The notes: a model not told the origin generated them from the letters alone. DNA of 64,000 nt from Flavisolibacter longurius (GCA_013327885.1 JABUMY010000012.1:124001-188000), one strand, 5' to 3'; positions 7,639 through 17,693 are shown, counted from the stretch's first letter. Program-made: numbers and translations.

Positions 7639-9234
7639 ATGGCTCAACAAACACGTATGAAAAATTTGCTTTTGCTTTTGGCATTCTTGTTCATTCATAG
7701 CTTTTTTGCTGAATTGCAGGCGCAGGAAAAAGGCGCACAGAATCCAATTCTTTTTGCCGATGTGCCGGACGTAGCCATCATTCGTGTTGGCGAAACCTAT
7801 TACATGAGCAGCACTACCATGCACATGAGCCCGGGCTTGCCCATTATGAAATCAAAAGACCTGGTGAACTGGGAACTGGTGCGTTATGCTTACGATACCC
7901 TTGCCAATGTAGATGAGCTGAACCTGGTGAACGGCAAAAGCAGCTATGGACGAGGTTCCTGGGCAAGCAGCTTCCGGTATCACAAAGGGACTTATTATGT
8001 TTCCACCTTTGCCCAAACTACGGGCAAGACCTATGTGTTTACCACGAAAAATATTGAAAAGGGTCCCTGGAAAATGGCTTCCTTCAGTCCTTCTTACCAT
8101 GATCATTCCCTGTTCTTTGATGATGACGGCCGGGTGTACCTGTTGTATGGCGGCGGCAAGTTAAAGCTGGTTGAACTAACAGCAGATGTTTCCGCCGTCA
8201 AGCCGGGTGTGCCCGAACAGGTTGTGATTGAAAATGCCAGCCTGCCCTCCGGTGATAACGGTGGCCTGCCGGCAGAAGGCTCACAGCTTTTTAAGGTTAA
8301 TGGCAAATATTACCTTTTCAATATCACCTGGCCAAAGGGCGGCATGCGCACTGTGGTCATTCACCGTGCCGATAAGATCACCGGTCCCTGGGAAGGAAGG
8401 GTAGCCCTGCAGGACCTGGGAGTGGCCCAGGGTGGGTTGATAGACACACCGGAAGGCAAGTGGTTTGCTTACCTGTTTCGCGACTACGGCGCAGTGGGTC
8501 GCATACCCTACCTGGTGCCGGTAAAATGGCAGGACGGCTGGCCCGTACTGGGCGAGAATGGCAAAGTGCCCCAAACCCTTGCGCTGCCACCCAGCAAAGG
8601 GCTCTTGGGCAAAATCGTCGCTTCCGATGAATTTACCCGCAAAAAGGGCGAGCCTTCGCTGCCGCTATTCTGGCAGTGGAATCACAATCCTGATAACCGC
8701 CTTTGGTCGGTAACGGCACGAAAAGGATTTTTACGTCTCACCACGGGCCGCATCGACACCAGCTTTTTGCTTGCTAGGAATACCCTCACACAGCGTACCA
8801 TCGGTCCGGAAAGCACGGGCTTTACCAAGCTGGATGTGTCAAACATGAAGGCCGGTGATTTTGCAGGGCTTAGCATCCTTCAAAAAAATTACGGGCTACT
8901 GGGTGTGAGGGCAGAAGAGGACAAAAAAGTTTTGGTGATGATCAATGCAACCGGCGGTATGCCTGTTGTTGCCGAAGAGATCCCGTTGCAGCAATCAACC
9001 GTTTATTTGAAAGTGGCCTGCGACTTTACCAACAAAAAAGATGTTGGCGATTTTTATTACAGCCTGGATGGGAAAACCTGGAAGCCGGTTGGGACAACCG
9101 TGAAGATGGCCTACACGCTTCCACATTTTATGGGTTACCGGTTTGGCCTGTTCAACTATGCTACCCAAAACACCGGCGGTTTTGTTGATTTTGATTTTTT
9201 CCGCATACAAAATGCAATTGATAAAAAACCGTAA
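7639..9234 (+). CDS. GH43 (subfamily 12-like) alpha-L-arabinofuranosidase/beta-xylosidase
   Basis: 531 aa with a signal peptide (LLLLLAFLFIHSFFAELQAQ). The five-bladed GH43 propeller carries the expected acids: D44 as base (FADVPDVAI), D155 as pKa modulator (HDHSLFFDD) and E213 as acid (LPAEGSQLF). The C-terminal 190 residues form a beta-sandwich of the kind found in subfamily 12-like enzymes. It would release arabinose or xylose from xylan side chains in the periplasm or at the cell surface. Starts at 7639 and 7657 are both possible; upstream in-frame codons to 7552 lack a signal sequence. The gene follows operator A and the leader terminator, and precedes GH51, GH3 and a second GH43. Confidence 0.88.
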   Translation: MAQQTRMKNLLLLLAFLFIHSFFAELQAQEKGAQNPILFADVPDVAIIRVGETYYMSSTTMHMSPGLPIMKSKDLVNWELVRYAYDTLANVDELNLVNGKSSYGRGSWASSFRYHKGTYYVSTFAQTTGKTYVFTTKNIEKGPWKMASFSPSYHDHSLFFDDDGRVYLLYGGGKLKLVELTADVSAVKPGVPEQVVIENASLPSGDNGGLPAEGSQLFKVNGKYYLFNITWPKGGMRTVVIHRADKITGPWEGRVALQDLGVAQGGLIDTPEGKWFAYLFRDYGAVGRIPYLVPVKWQDGWPVLGENGKVPQTLALPPSKGLLGKIVASDEFTRKKGEPSLPLFWQWNHNPDNRLWSVTARKGFLRLTTGRIDTSFLLARNTLTQRTIGPESTGFTKLDVSNMKAGDFAGLSILQKNYGLLGVRAEEDKKVLVMINATGGMPVVAEEIPLQQSTVYLKVACDFTNKKDVGDFYYSLDGKTWKPVGTTVKMAYTLPHFMGYRFGLFNYATQNTGGFVDFDFFRIQNAIDKKP

Positions 9235-9450
9235 GCTGTCGGTTCTGTTTTTAAAAAAATATATAGAAGAAGCGTGAGATATGAACGGTTGATTTTTTTC
9301 GGTACGCCGGTATAAACAACAATTATTTTACAAGTATGACAAGGTTTTTCAGTTGTTCCAATTCTCTACTACAAAGCAATGTTTCGTATTTACGTTAACT
9401 GGTTACAATCGATTCAACCGGTGCTATCCGAAGCTGAACGCAGGTTCTGA

Positions 9451-9512
9451 ACATTTGTTCTACTCGTTTCAACATTCGTATCTGCACTAACTTTTGTCGC
9501 CGTTTAGTTTTG
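9451..9512 (+). promoter_or_regulatory. HTCS-type operator and promoter B (for GH51)
   Basis: The operator starts at 9451 (ACATTTGTT, spacer, TTTCAACA). The -7 box TAGTTTTG is at 9505-9512, exactly 54 nt from the operator start. The leader to the GH51 ATG is about 130 nt. An inverted repeat GTCGCC/GGCGAC (9496-9517) spans the -7 box and may be fortuitous. Confidence 0.75.
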
Positions 9513-9644
9513 GCGACAGCGGAAACGATTTTTCCAAGGCAAGTGAGGCTACAGGGAAAGTATAAAAACAGGGTTCGCAAAAAAATGAATTTTGAATAAA
9601 CAGAAAGGCCGGAAACGGTTTCTTTCCCAACCGAAAAATAACGT

Positions 9645-11183
9645 ATGAAGAAAACATTCGGATTGATCCTGATGGCAACGATGGCGTTGTCGGCACGCAG
9701 TCAAAACCTGGTTACCATCAACGCAGGCGAGGCAAAGGACACCATCAGCCGGCACATTTACGGGCATTTTGCCGAGCACCTGGGCCGCTGTATTTACGGT
9801 GGTTTTTACGTGGGGGAGAAGAACACAAAGATTCCCAACACCGCCGGTGTTCGCAACGACGTAGTGGCTGCGCTGAGAAAGCTAAAGATTCCCAACCTGC
9901 GCTGGCCGGGCGGCTGTTTTGCCGATACCTATCACTGGAAAGATGGCATTGGTCCCAAAGCCAAGCGTCCCAAAATTGTGAACGTTTGGTGGGGTGGTGT
10001 CACCGAGGATAACTCGTTTGGTACACACGATTTTTTGAATATGTGTGAGCTGCTGGGCACTGAGCCTTACCTCGCCGGCAATGTGGGCAGCGGTACGGTG
10101 CAGGAACTGGCTGATTGGGTGAACTATGTCAACTTCAGCGGCGAGAGCCCCATGTCAAACCTGCGCAAACAAAACGGCCGGGCAAAACCCTGGAATGTAA
10201 AATACTGGGGTGTGGGCAACGAAGCCTGGGGTTGCGGTGGCAACATGCGGCCCGAATATTACGCCGATATCTATCGCAAGTATGCCACGTTTATGGCCGA
10301 CTGGAACAATACCGGCGCACACTTTCGCATTGCCTCCGGCGCCAGCTCCAACGACTACAACTGGACCGAAGTGCTGATGAAAAATGTTCCGCGTTCGCTG
10401 CTGGAAGGCGTGGCACTGCACCATTACGCTGTTATCGACTGGAACAAAAAAGGGCCTTCCACTACGTTTAACGAGCAACATTATTTTACCACGATGGAAA
10501 GGGCGCTTGCCATGGATACCCTCATTGCCAACCACGCCGCCATCATGGACAAATACGACCCGGAGAAAAAAGTGGCCCTTATTGTAGATGAGTGGGGCGG
10601 TTGGTACGATGTGGAGCCCGGCACCAATCCCGGTTTTCTTTTCCAGCAGAACACCATGCGGGATGCCATGATCGCCGGCACCACGCTTAATATTTTTAAC
10701 AACCGCGCCGACAGGGTTCGCATGGCCAACCTGGCGCAAACCATCAACGTGCTGCAGGCTGTTATCTTAACGGAAGGCGAAAAGCTGTTGCTAACGCCAA
10801 CCTATCATGTAATGGAAATGTACAATGTTCACCAGGATGCCCTGCTGCTGCCCCTGGATGTAAAAAGCGACGACTACGAACTGGATGGAAAAAAACTGCC
10901 GGCCATTTCGGCATCGGCTTCAAGGGACAAGAGCGGCGCTGTTAATATTTCGCTGGTGAACATCGATGCCACTAAAGCAAAAGAGATTACGATTTCTTTG
11001 GGCGATGTTGCTGCTTCCGCGGTAAGCGGCCGCATATTGAAAGCTGCCACGCTGCAAACGCACAATACCTTTACACAGGCCAATACCATCAAGCCCGAAC
11101 CGTTCACCGGTGCGGCGCTTTCCGGCAAAACCCTGAAAGTAACGCTGCCACCGTTTTCAGTGGTGGTGCTGCAGGTGAAATAA
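9645..11183 (+). CDS. GH51 alpha-L-arabinofuranosidase, exported
   Basis: 512 aa, about the usual GH51 length. A signal peptide ends near ALSARSQ. The (beta/alpha)8 barrel contains the acid/base E193 (GVGNEAWG) and nucleophile E316 (IVDEWGGWY); the substrate-site markers LRWPGGCFADTYHW and GTHDF are also present, with a C-terminal beta-sandwich. The enzyme removes alpha-L-arabinofuranosyl groups from arabinoxylan or arabinan with retention of configuration. It has its own HTCS-type promoter (9451-9512). The next gene, GH3, follows after 245 nt without a terminator, so read-through is possible. Confidence 0.94.
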   Translation: MKKTFGLILMATMALSARSQNLVTINAGEAKDTISRHIYGHFAEHLGRCIYGGFYVGEKNTKIPNTAGVRNDVVAALRKLKIPNLRWPGGCFADTYHWKDGIGPKAKRPKIVNVWWGGVTEDNSFGTHDFLNMCELLGTEPYLAGNVGSGTVQELADWVNYVNFSGESPMSNLRKQNGRAKPWNVKYWGVGNEAWGCGGNMRPEYYADIYRKYATFMADWNNTGAHFRIASGASSNDYNWTEVLMKNVPRSLLEGVALHHYAVIDWNKKGPSTTFNEQHYFTTMERALAMDTLIANHAAIMDKYDPEKKVALIVDEWGGWYDVEPGTNPGFLFQQNTMRDAMIAGTTLNIFNNRADRVRMANLAQTINVLQAVILTEGEKLLLTPTYHVMEMYNVHQDALLLPLDVKSDDYELDGKKLPAISASASRDKSGAVNISLVNIDATKAKEITISLGDVAASAVSGRILKAATLQTHNTFTQANTIKPEPFTGAALSGKTLKVTLPPFSVVVLQVK

Positions 11184-11428
11184 GTGAGCTGAAATTGTAA
11201 TTTGAAAACAATTGGTGTTGATCGTTTTCTAACCAGGCTTATTTGAACGGATATTTAAGCAAAAGAAAAATGGGTTGGGATGAAACAAAATTTCTTCAGC
11301 AACTACCGTTTGATTCATGGGGTGAATGAAAGTGTCTCTATTTGATGCATTTTATAAACGACAACGCTAATCGGCTAAAGAAAATTTCCGAAAACGCTTC
11401 GCACTTTGTACTATAATTTCTTGCTATT

Positions 11429-14065
11429 ATGAACTGGATAAAAGATCGGCGAAAGAATTTTGTCATCTGCGTTCTGGCTGCTGTTGTTGCCACAACAAGC
11501 AGTGCCCAGGAAAATGGACGCTATCCTTTTCAAAACCCGGCGCTTTCTTTTGAGCAACGGGTGGATGACCTGGTGTCACGGCTTACGCTGGAAGAAAAAG
11601 TAGCGCAAATGCTGAACGCAGCACCCGCCATCTCCCGGTTAGGCATACCCGCATATGATTGGTGGAACGAAGTGCTGCACGGTGTGGCCCGTACGCCGTA
11701 CCGGGTAACGGTATATCCGCAGGCCATTGCCATGGCGGCCACCTTTGATACGGTTGCCCTTAACAAAATGGCGCAGTTTTCGGCTCTCGAAGGGCGGGCT
11801 GTTTTCAACAAAGCCAACCAGGACGGTCGCACCGGCCAACGTTATGTAGGTCTAACCTACTGGACACCCAACATTAACATCTTCCGCGACCCCCGGTGGG
11901 GAAGAGGCCAGGAAACCTATGGCGAAGATCCTTATCTAACCGGCATGCTGGGTTCAGCCTTCGTCAGGGGCCTGCAGGGCGATCATCCAAAATACTTAAA
12001 CGCGGCAGCCTGTGCCAAACACTACGCCGTGCACAGCGGTCCCGAACCGTTGCGCCATGTTTTTAATGTGTCACCCAGCAAGCACGACCTCTGGAATACC
12101 TACCTGCCGGCGTTTAAGCAATTGGTGACAACTACAAATGTTGCCGGTGTAATGTGCGCTTACAATGCTTACCAGGGACAGCCCTGCTGCGGCAGCGATG
12201 AATTGATGGTGGACATCCTGCGCAACCAGTGGAAATTTACCGGTTATGTTACCTCGGACTGTTGGGCAATAGACGATTTTTTTAAGAACCACAAAACCCA
12301 TCCCGATGCGGCCAGCGCTTCGGCCGATGCCGTGCTGCATGGCACCGACATCGACTGTGGCACCGATGCTTACAAATCGCTGGTGCAGGCGGTGAAAGAA
12401 GGCAAGATCACCGAAGCGCAGATCGATGTTTCGGTAAAGCGGTTATTTACCATTCGCTTCCGTTTGGGTATGTTCGATCCGCCATCGATGGTGCCGTTTG
12501 CGCAAACACCCGCATCGGTACTGGAAAGCCCCGAGCACAAAGCGCATTCGCTGCAAATGGCCCGTCAATCGATCGTGCTGCTGAAAAATGCAGCGGCGAC
12601 ATTACCCCTGAAAAAGAGCATTAAGAAGATAGCCGTGCTGGGACCCAATGCCGATAACCAGATCTCTGTTCTGGGAAACTACAACGGCATTCCGTCAAAC
12701 ATTGTTACCGCCTTGCAGGGCATCCGGAACAAACTTCCCGGTGCCGAGGTGGTGTACGAAAAAGCGGTCAACTTTACCAACGATACCTTGTTGCAATACA
12801 CCGATATCAGCATCCAGCTTTCGTGGCAGGGACAGCCCGGTTTTGGTGCGGAATATTTCAACAACCGCGACCTCAAAGGAGAACCGATTCTGCGTCGTAA
12901 CGAAAAAGCGATTGACAACAATTGGCAGGAGGGACAGATCGTGGTGGACACATTAAAGGCTTATGATTTCTCCGTTCGGTACTCAACTGATTTTACGGCT
13001 ACGGCCAACGGCACCACAACATTTGAATTGGATGCCGATGACGGCTACCGATTTTTTGTTGACGGAAAAGAAGTGGTAAATGCCTGGCTGCGCAACCGTT
13101 GGGGTGCCCGAAGCTATCGTTTGCCAACAGTGGCAGGAAAAACCTACCGGCTGGTACTGGAGTACTACCAGGGTGAGGGAAAAGCATCGGTGCATTTGCG
13201 TACTGGAAACCTGGTAAAGAGTGATTTTGCCGCTCTTGCCAGTAAATTAAAAGATGTTGATGCGATCGTTTACGTGGGTGGTATTTCGCCACAATTGGAA
13301 GGGGAAGAAATGCAGGTCAATTATCCCGGCTTTGACGGCGGCGACCGCACTTCCATTTTATTGCCTGCTGTGCAAACAAACCTGATGAAGGCCCTGAAAG
13401 CAACAGGCAAGCCGCTTGTGTTTGTGATGATGACCGGCAGTGCCATTGCCACCCCTTGGGAATCAGAAAATGTTCCCGCTATCGTTAACGCCTGGTATGG
13501 TGGACAGGACGCCGGGACGGCCCTTGCCGATGTGCTGTTTGGTGATTACAATCCCTCGGGACGGCTTCCGCTTACATTTTACAGGAGCGACAGCGACCTG
13601 CCGGACTTTGGCGATTATTCGATGCAAAACCGCACCTACCGTTATTTCAAAGGAAAACCGCTTTACCGTTTTGGACATGGCCTGAGCTATACCACTTATC
13701 GTTACAGTAAGCTGGTAGTGCCGTCAACGGCAAAAAAAGGTGAGAGTGTGTCCCTAGCCGTTACAGTATCCAATGCCGGCACCAAAGATGGTGATGAGGT
13801 GGTGCAGTTGTATGTTTCCGGTAAGGCCGCAACCAGCGCTGTTCCGCTTCGGTCCCTGCGCGGTTTTCAGAGGGTCAATCTCAAGGCAGGTGAAACAAAA
13901 ACGGTCCGGTTTACCCTAAGCCCCGAAGACCTTTCGCTTGTGGATGATGAAGGCAAACTAAAACCGTATTCCGGGCCGGTAATTGTCTCCGTTGGCGGCA
14001 GTCAGCCCGATGCCACGAGCATTCGCAACAAAACAACAATTCAGGCAAATCTTACGCTTAAATAA
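11429..14065 (+). CDS. GH3 beta-xylosidase/beta-glucosidase with PA14 insertion, exported
   Basis: 878 aa. A signal peptide ends near TTSSAQ. The GH3 barrel carries nucleophile D277 (VTSDCWAIDDFF). An (alpha/beta)6 domain follows and is interrupted by a PA14-like carbohydrate-binding insertion (about residues 470-600, GFGAEYFNNRDLKG to SVHLRTG). A fibronectin type III-like domain is at the C-terminus. This layout is typical of exo-acting beta-xylosidases and beta-glucosidases of Bacteroidota; xylan is favoured by the neighbours. The stop overlaps the next start by one base (TAATG at 14063-14067), so translation of the two is probably coupled. No operator copy was found in the 245-nt upstream gap. 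Confidence 0.92.
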   Translation: MNWIKDRRKNFVICVLAAVVATTSSAQENGRYPFQNPALSFEQRVDDLVSRLTLEEKVAQMLNAAPAISRLGIPAYDWWNEVLHGVARTPYRVTVYPQAIAMAATFDTVALNKMAQFSALEGRAVFNKANQDGRTGQRYVGLTYWTPNINIFRDPRWGRGQETYGEDPYLTGMLGSAFVRGLQGDHPKYLNAAACAKHYAVHSGPEPLRHVFNVSPSKHDLWNTYLPAFKQLVTTTNVAGVMCAYNAYQGQPCCGSDELMVDILRNQWKFTGYVTSDCWAIDDFFKNHKTHPDAASASADAVLHGTDIDCGTDAYKSLVQAVKEGKITEAQIDVSVKRLFTIRFRLGMFDPPSMVPFAQTPASVLESPEHKAHSLQMARQSIVLLKNAAATLPLKKSIKKIAVLGPNADNQISVLGNYNGIPSNIVTALQGIRNKLPGAEVVYEKAVNFTNDTLLQYTDISIQLSWQGQPGFGAEYFNNRDLKGEPILRRNEKAIDNNWQEGQIVVDTLKAYDFSVRYSTDFTATANGTTTFELDADDGYRFFVDGKEVVNAWLRNRWGARSYRLPTVAGKTYRLVLEYYQGEGKASVHLRTGNLVKSDFAALASKLKDVDAIVYVGGISPQLEGEEMQVNYPGFDGGDRTSILLPAVQTNLMKALKATGKPLVFVMMTGSAIATPWESENVPAIVNAWYGGQDAGTALADVLFGDYNPSGRLPLTFYRSDSDLPDFGDYSMQNRTYRYFKGKPLYRFGHGLSYTTYRYSKLVVPSTAKKGESVSLAVTVSNAGTKDGDEVVQLYVSGKAATSAVPLRSLRGFQRVNLKAGETKTVRFTLSPEDLSLVDDEGKLKPYSGPVIVSVGGSQPDATSIRNKTTIQANLTLK

Positions 14066-15783
14066 TGATGATGAAAAGATTTATCGTTTTCGCTTTTTTC
14101 GCTTTTGGAATCCTTCGTGCCAGTGCACAAAATGAAGGCATGTATACCAACCCGGTTTTGACAGGTTTTTATCCCGATCCCAGTATCTGCAGGGCCGGTG
14201 ATGATTATTACATCGTCAACTCTTCGTTTGCGTATTTCCCCGGTCTGCCTATTTTTCACAGTAAGGATTTGGTCAGTTGGCGGCAGATCGGTCATGCGCT
14301 GGACAGGCCCGAACAGTTGCCCCTCATCGGTGCCGGTGTTTCCCGCGGCCTTTTTGCACCGGCCATTTCGTATTACAAAGGCACCTTTTATATTGTGTGC
14401 ACGCTGATAGACCGCGGTGGCAATTTTGTGATCACGGCCACCGACCCAGCAGGTCCCTGGAGCAACCCGGTTTACCTGAAAGAAGTAAACGGCATCGATC
14501 CTTCGCTGTTCTTTGATGAGACCACCGACAAAGCTTACATTGTTTACAACAGCGAGCCGCCGGGAAACAAAACACTTTGGAACGGCCACCGCACCATCCG
14601 CCAGTACGAATTTGACTACCGCAATAAAAAAGTGGTGGGAGAAGAAAGGCTGCTGATAAATGGAGGCGTGGATACATCCAAACATCCCGTGTGGATTGAA
14701 GCACCGCATATCTATCATATCAACGACTGGTATTACCTGATGTGCGCCGAAGGCGGTACGGGTTACAATCACTCCGAAGTGATCTTCCGCAGCAAGTCGC
14801 CAGAAGGGCCTTTTATTCCCTGGGAGAAAAATCCTATTCTAACGCAACGCCACCTTGACCGTGGCCGGAAAAACCCGGTAACCACGGCGGGCCATGCCGA
14901 CCTGGTACAAACGAAAAACGGCGACTGGTACGCGGTGTACCTGGCTTGCCGCCCTTACGAAGGCGATCATTACAACATTGGCAGGGAAACCTTTTTAAAC
15001 CCGGTAACCTGGACCGAAGACGGCTGGCCGGTGATTTTGAAAGGCGACGAACAGGTGAAGTTTCAGTACCCTTTGCCACTCCCGAATGTGAACAAAAATC
15101 CTGTCAATCCCTTTAGCGGCAATTTTACGTTCCATGATGATTTCAACAACGAAAAATTAAATGTTCGTTATACGTTTTTGCGCACCGTAACCGAAAACTG
15201 GTACAATACGACATCGAACAAAGGCTGGCTCACCTTGCAACTGCGGCCCCAATCAGTAAGCGGAAGAGACAATCCTTCGTTTGTTGGTTTCCGGCAGCAA
15301 CACCACCAGGCAACGGCCACTACGCGGTTGCGGTTTACCCCGGGTGCCGACAATGAAAAAGCAGGACTGGTGATTTTTCAAAGCGAATCGTTCTTTTATT
15401 ACCTCTGCAAATCGCTGGAAGGCGGCAAACCTGTGGTGCAGCTTTACAAATCAACAAAAGATTCGATGGAACTCCTCGCTTCCAAACCCTTGCTTTCAAA
15501 AACAGGAGATGTTTACCTGCGCATCGAACCAAAGAACGCCGTGTATGCAACGTCCTTTTCTACCAATGGTAAAAACTGGACGCCATTGCAGGAAGTGGAT
15601 GGGAAATTCCTGAGTACGGCAATGGCCGGTGGATTTGTTGGCAGCGTGTTTGGCTTGTATGCGACCTCGCTTGGCAAACAAAGCCAAAACAAAGCATCCT
15701 ACGATTGGTTTACGTACAAAGGAAACGACGAGGTGTTTAAGCTGGCAGCGGATCCTGCCAAAGGCCAGGCGAAAAAGAACTAA
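14065..15783 (+). CDS. GH43 beta-xylosidase/arabinofuranosidase, exported
   Basis: 572 aa with a signal peptide (FVIFAFFAFGIL type, ending ASAQ). The propeller acids are D38 (GFYPDPSI), D145 (NGIDPSLFFDE) and E212 (WIEAPHIY). The second half is the beta-sandwich found in subfamilies 1 and 10-12 beta-xylosidases. It is translationally coupled to the GH3 gene by a one-base stop/start overlap, so the two probably act together on xylooligosaccharides. Hydrolysis of beta-1,4-xylose or terminal arabinose is the likely reaction. A terminator follows at 15836. Compared with the GH43 at 7639, the motifs belong to a different subfamily, so it is not a recent duplicate. Confidence 0.92.
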   Translation: MMMKRFIVFAFFAFGILRASAQNEGMYTNPVLTGFYPDPSICRAGDDYYIVNSSFAYFPGLPIFHSKDLVSWRQIGHALDRPEQLPLIGAGVSRGLFAPAISYYKGTFYIVCTLIDRGGNFVITATDPAGPWSNPVYLKEVNGIDPSLFFDETTDKAYIVYNSEPPGNKTLWNGHRTIRQYEFDYRNKKVVGEERLLINGGVDTSKHPVWIEAPHIYHINDWYYLMCAEGGTGYNHSEVIFRSKSPEGPFIPWEKNPILTQRHLDRGRKNPVTTAGHADLVQTKNGDWYAVYLACRPYEGDHYNIGRETFLNPVTWTEDGWPVILKGDEQVKFQYPLPLPNVNKNPVNPFSGNFTFHDDFNNEKLNVRYTFLRTVTENWYNTTSNKGWLTLQLRPQSVSGRDNPSFVGFRQQHHQATATTRLRFTPGADNEKAGLVIFQSESFFYYLCKSLEGGKPVVQLYKSTKDSMELLASKPLLSKTGDVYLRIEPKNAVYATSFSTNGKNWTPLQEVDGKFLSTAMAGGFVGSVFGLYATSLGKQSQNKASYDWFTYKGNDEVFKLAADPAKGQAKKN

Positions 15784-15835
15784 GATCGTGTCTGCAAGCG
15801 CCTGATCGATTCAGGCAATCCACTAAACATTCTCT

Positions 15836-15880
15836 AACGCCGAAAGGAAAACAACTGTTTTTCTTTTGGCGTTTTCTTTT
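15836..15880 (+). terminator. Intrinsic terminator after GH43
   Basis: The arms AACGCCGAAAGGAAAA and TTTTTCTTTTGGCGTT pair over about 16 bp with G-U wobbles and a short loop, followed by TTCTTTTT. It separates the glycosidase operon from the semialdehyde dehydrogenase gene, which has its own promoter at 15930-15991. Confidence 0.8.
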
Positions 15881-15929
15881 TACACGCCAACATTCAAAAT
15901 AGAGTTCGTTTGTTGTAGACGTTACGTTG

Positions 15930-15991
15930 TGTACAATATCCTTCACAGGCTGTTAATGGAAGTTTTTCCGGTTGCCAATTACAATACTTTG
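15930..15991 (+). promoter_or_regulatory. Promoter/operator of semialdehyde dehydrogenase (motif 2, copy K)
   Basis: TGTACAATAT starts at 15930, TGGAAGTTTTTCCG starts at 15957 and the -7 box ATACTTTG ends at 15991. The distance from the first to the second element is 27 nt, the same as in the copies at 832-773 (-) and 25157-25217 (+). The first ten bases and TGGAAGTTTT are identical to the FAH-family gene promoter. The leader to the ATG at 16104 is about 105 nt. Confidence 0.75.
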
Positions 15992-16103
15992 TGCTGGCTT
16001 GCCAGGCGCAATTGCCGCAGTAAAAAGCAATCGTGCCAAACAAGCGTAACTTGCTATTCTTTTCAGAGGGTGACCATCACCGAAAAATCAAAAAATAAAA
16101 ACC

Positions 16104-17693
16104 ATGCTTACCGGACATAATTTCATCGGCTTTGATAAAAAAGCAGCAGGCGAAAAAACACTTCAGGCTTTCAGCACCGTAAATGGCGCCAATTTGGCCG
16201 GTGATTTTGTGATTGCTACAAAAGAAGAAGTAGCCGAAGCCGTAGCCAAAGCGGCGGCGGCATTTGAAACCTACCGGCAAACCACAACCGAAGAAAGAGC
16301 CGTTTTTTTAGAAACGATTGCGAGTGAGATAGAGGCATCGGGCGATGAATTGATCCAGCGCTGCCACCTCGAATCGGGGTTGCCGGTTGCCCGCATCACG
16401 GGGGAAAGGGGGCGCACAGTAGGACAACTGCGCCTGTTTGCAGCGCTTCTCCGGGAAGGCTCTTATGTAGAAGTCATTATCGATACAGCCATGCCCGACC
16501 GGGCTCCGTTGCCACGGCCGGACCTGCGTCGGATGCAATTGCCGATTGGTCCTGTTGCCGTGTTTGCGGCCAGCAATTTTCCCCTGGCATTTTCCACAGC
16601 CGGTGGTGATACGGCTTCGGCCCTGGCAGCCGGTTGTCCGGTTGTGGTAAAAGCACACAGTTCTCACCTGGGCACTAACGAGCTGGTAGCAACAGCCATC
16701 CTGAAAGCCGCCCAAAAATGCAAGATGCCCGATGGCGTATTTTCATCGCTTGTCGGTGCCGGTGCGGAACTTGGCCAGCAACTGGTAAAACACCCGCAGG
16801 TAAAAGCCGTTGGTTTCACCGGGTCTTTCCGGGCCGGTATGGCCTTGTTGAAAGCGGCCGTCAACGAACGCGAAGAACCCATCCCTGTGTATGCAGAAAT
16901 GAGCAGTATCAATCCGGTGTTGCTATTGCCCTCCAAACTAAAACAGGACAGTGCTGTATTGGCTTCGCAACTCAGTGCGTCCATTACGCTGGGCGTTGGA
17001 CAATTTTGCACCAATCCCGGTTTGTTGTTTTTGCTGGAAGATGAAAATACCGAAAGCTTTCTGCAGTCGCTTGCACAAGCCTTACAGCAGGTAGCGCCAG
17101 CCACCATGCTGAATGAAACCATCTGCTCTACTTATCACAAAGAGCGGCAGCACCTGTTGTCCAGCCAGGGTGTAACACCAATTCTTGAGGGGGCCGCCTA
17201 CAACAACGATTTCAAAGGCAGCGCAACGCTGGCACAGGTTTCCGCCAAAAACTTTGTACAGAATAAAGACTTACAAAACGAAGTGTTTGGTCCTGCTTCA
17301 CTGGCGGTTGTTTGCGAAGATGAGGATGAGCTGAAGGAAGCCTTGCAATCGCTGCACGGCCAGCTAACGGCAACGGTTATGGGAACAGCCGAAGACATGC
17401 AACAGTTTCAACGTACAATTGATATTTTGGTGCAACGGGTAGGACGGATGATCTACAACGGTGTGCCAACCGGCGTTGAGGTGTCGCATGCCATGATGCA
17501 TGGCGGACCTTTCCCGGCCACCACCTTTGCCCATTTTACTTCTGTAGGCACGGAAGCCATCAAGCGATTCCTGCGGCCGGTTTGTTTCCAGGATTGCCCT
17601 CAGGAACTTTTGCCCCCGGCTTTGCAGGATAACAACCCGCTTAACATCATGCGGAAAGTAAATGGTGAATTTAAGCGAGATGTGGTTTCGTGA
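16104..17693 (+). CDS. Alpha-ketoglutarate semialdehyde (2,5-dioxovalerate) dehydrogenase, NADP-type
   Basis: 529 aa, cytosolic. It belongs to the aldehyde dehydrogenase branch that oxidises 2,5-dioxopentanoate to 2-oxoglutarate, the last step of the non-phosphorylating (Weimberg-type) oxidation of pentoses and hexarates. Visible: the cofactor region GPVAVFAASNFPLAFS, the GFTGS loop, general base E265 (VYAEMSS) and catalytic C302 (GVGQFCTNPG). The unusual FCTNPG context and GVPTGVEVSHAMMHGGPFPAT near the C-terminus are typical of this subgroup. It is monocistronic: terminators or convergent genes flank it, and its promoter matches that of the FAH-family dehydratase at 25359. It faces the RraA gene ending at 17778. 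Confidence 0.9.
   Translation: MLTGHNFIGFDKKAAGEKTLQAFSTVNGANLAGDFVIATKEEVAEAVAKAAAAFETYRQTTTEERAVFLETIASEIEASGDELIQRCHLESGLPVARITGERGRTVGQLRLFAALLREGSYVEVIIDTAMPDRAPLPRPDLRRMQLPIGPVAVFAASNFPLAFSTAGGDTASALAAGCPVVVKAHSSHLGTNELVATAILKAAQKCKMPDGVFSSLVGAGAELGQQLVKHPQVKAVGFTGSFRAGMALLKAAVNEREEPIPVYAEMSSINPVLLLPSKLKQDSAVLASQLSASITLGVGQFCTNPGLLFLLEDENTESFLQSLAQALQQVAPATMLNETICSTYHKERQHLLSSQGVTPILEGAAYNNDFKGSATLAQVSAKNFVQNKDLQNEVFGPASLAVVCEDEDELKEALQSLHGQLTATVMGTAEDMQQFQRTIDILVQRVGRMIYNGVPTGVEVSHAMMHGGPFPATTFAHFTSVGTEAIKRFLRPVCFQDCPQELLPPALQDNNPLNIMRKVNGEFKRDVVS

Noticed and set aside
9496-9517. Hairpin GTCGCC/GGCGAC near GH51
   Set aside because: It spans the predicted -7 box of promoter B and is not found at the other four operator copies, so a common regulatory role is unlikely.
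11389-11401. CGAAAACGCTTCG upstream of GH3, similar to a LacI operator
   Set aside because: Only the outer four bases on each side are symmetric, and the total length of 13 does not fit the 14-bp LacI palindrome with central CG.
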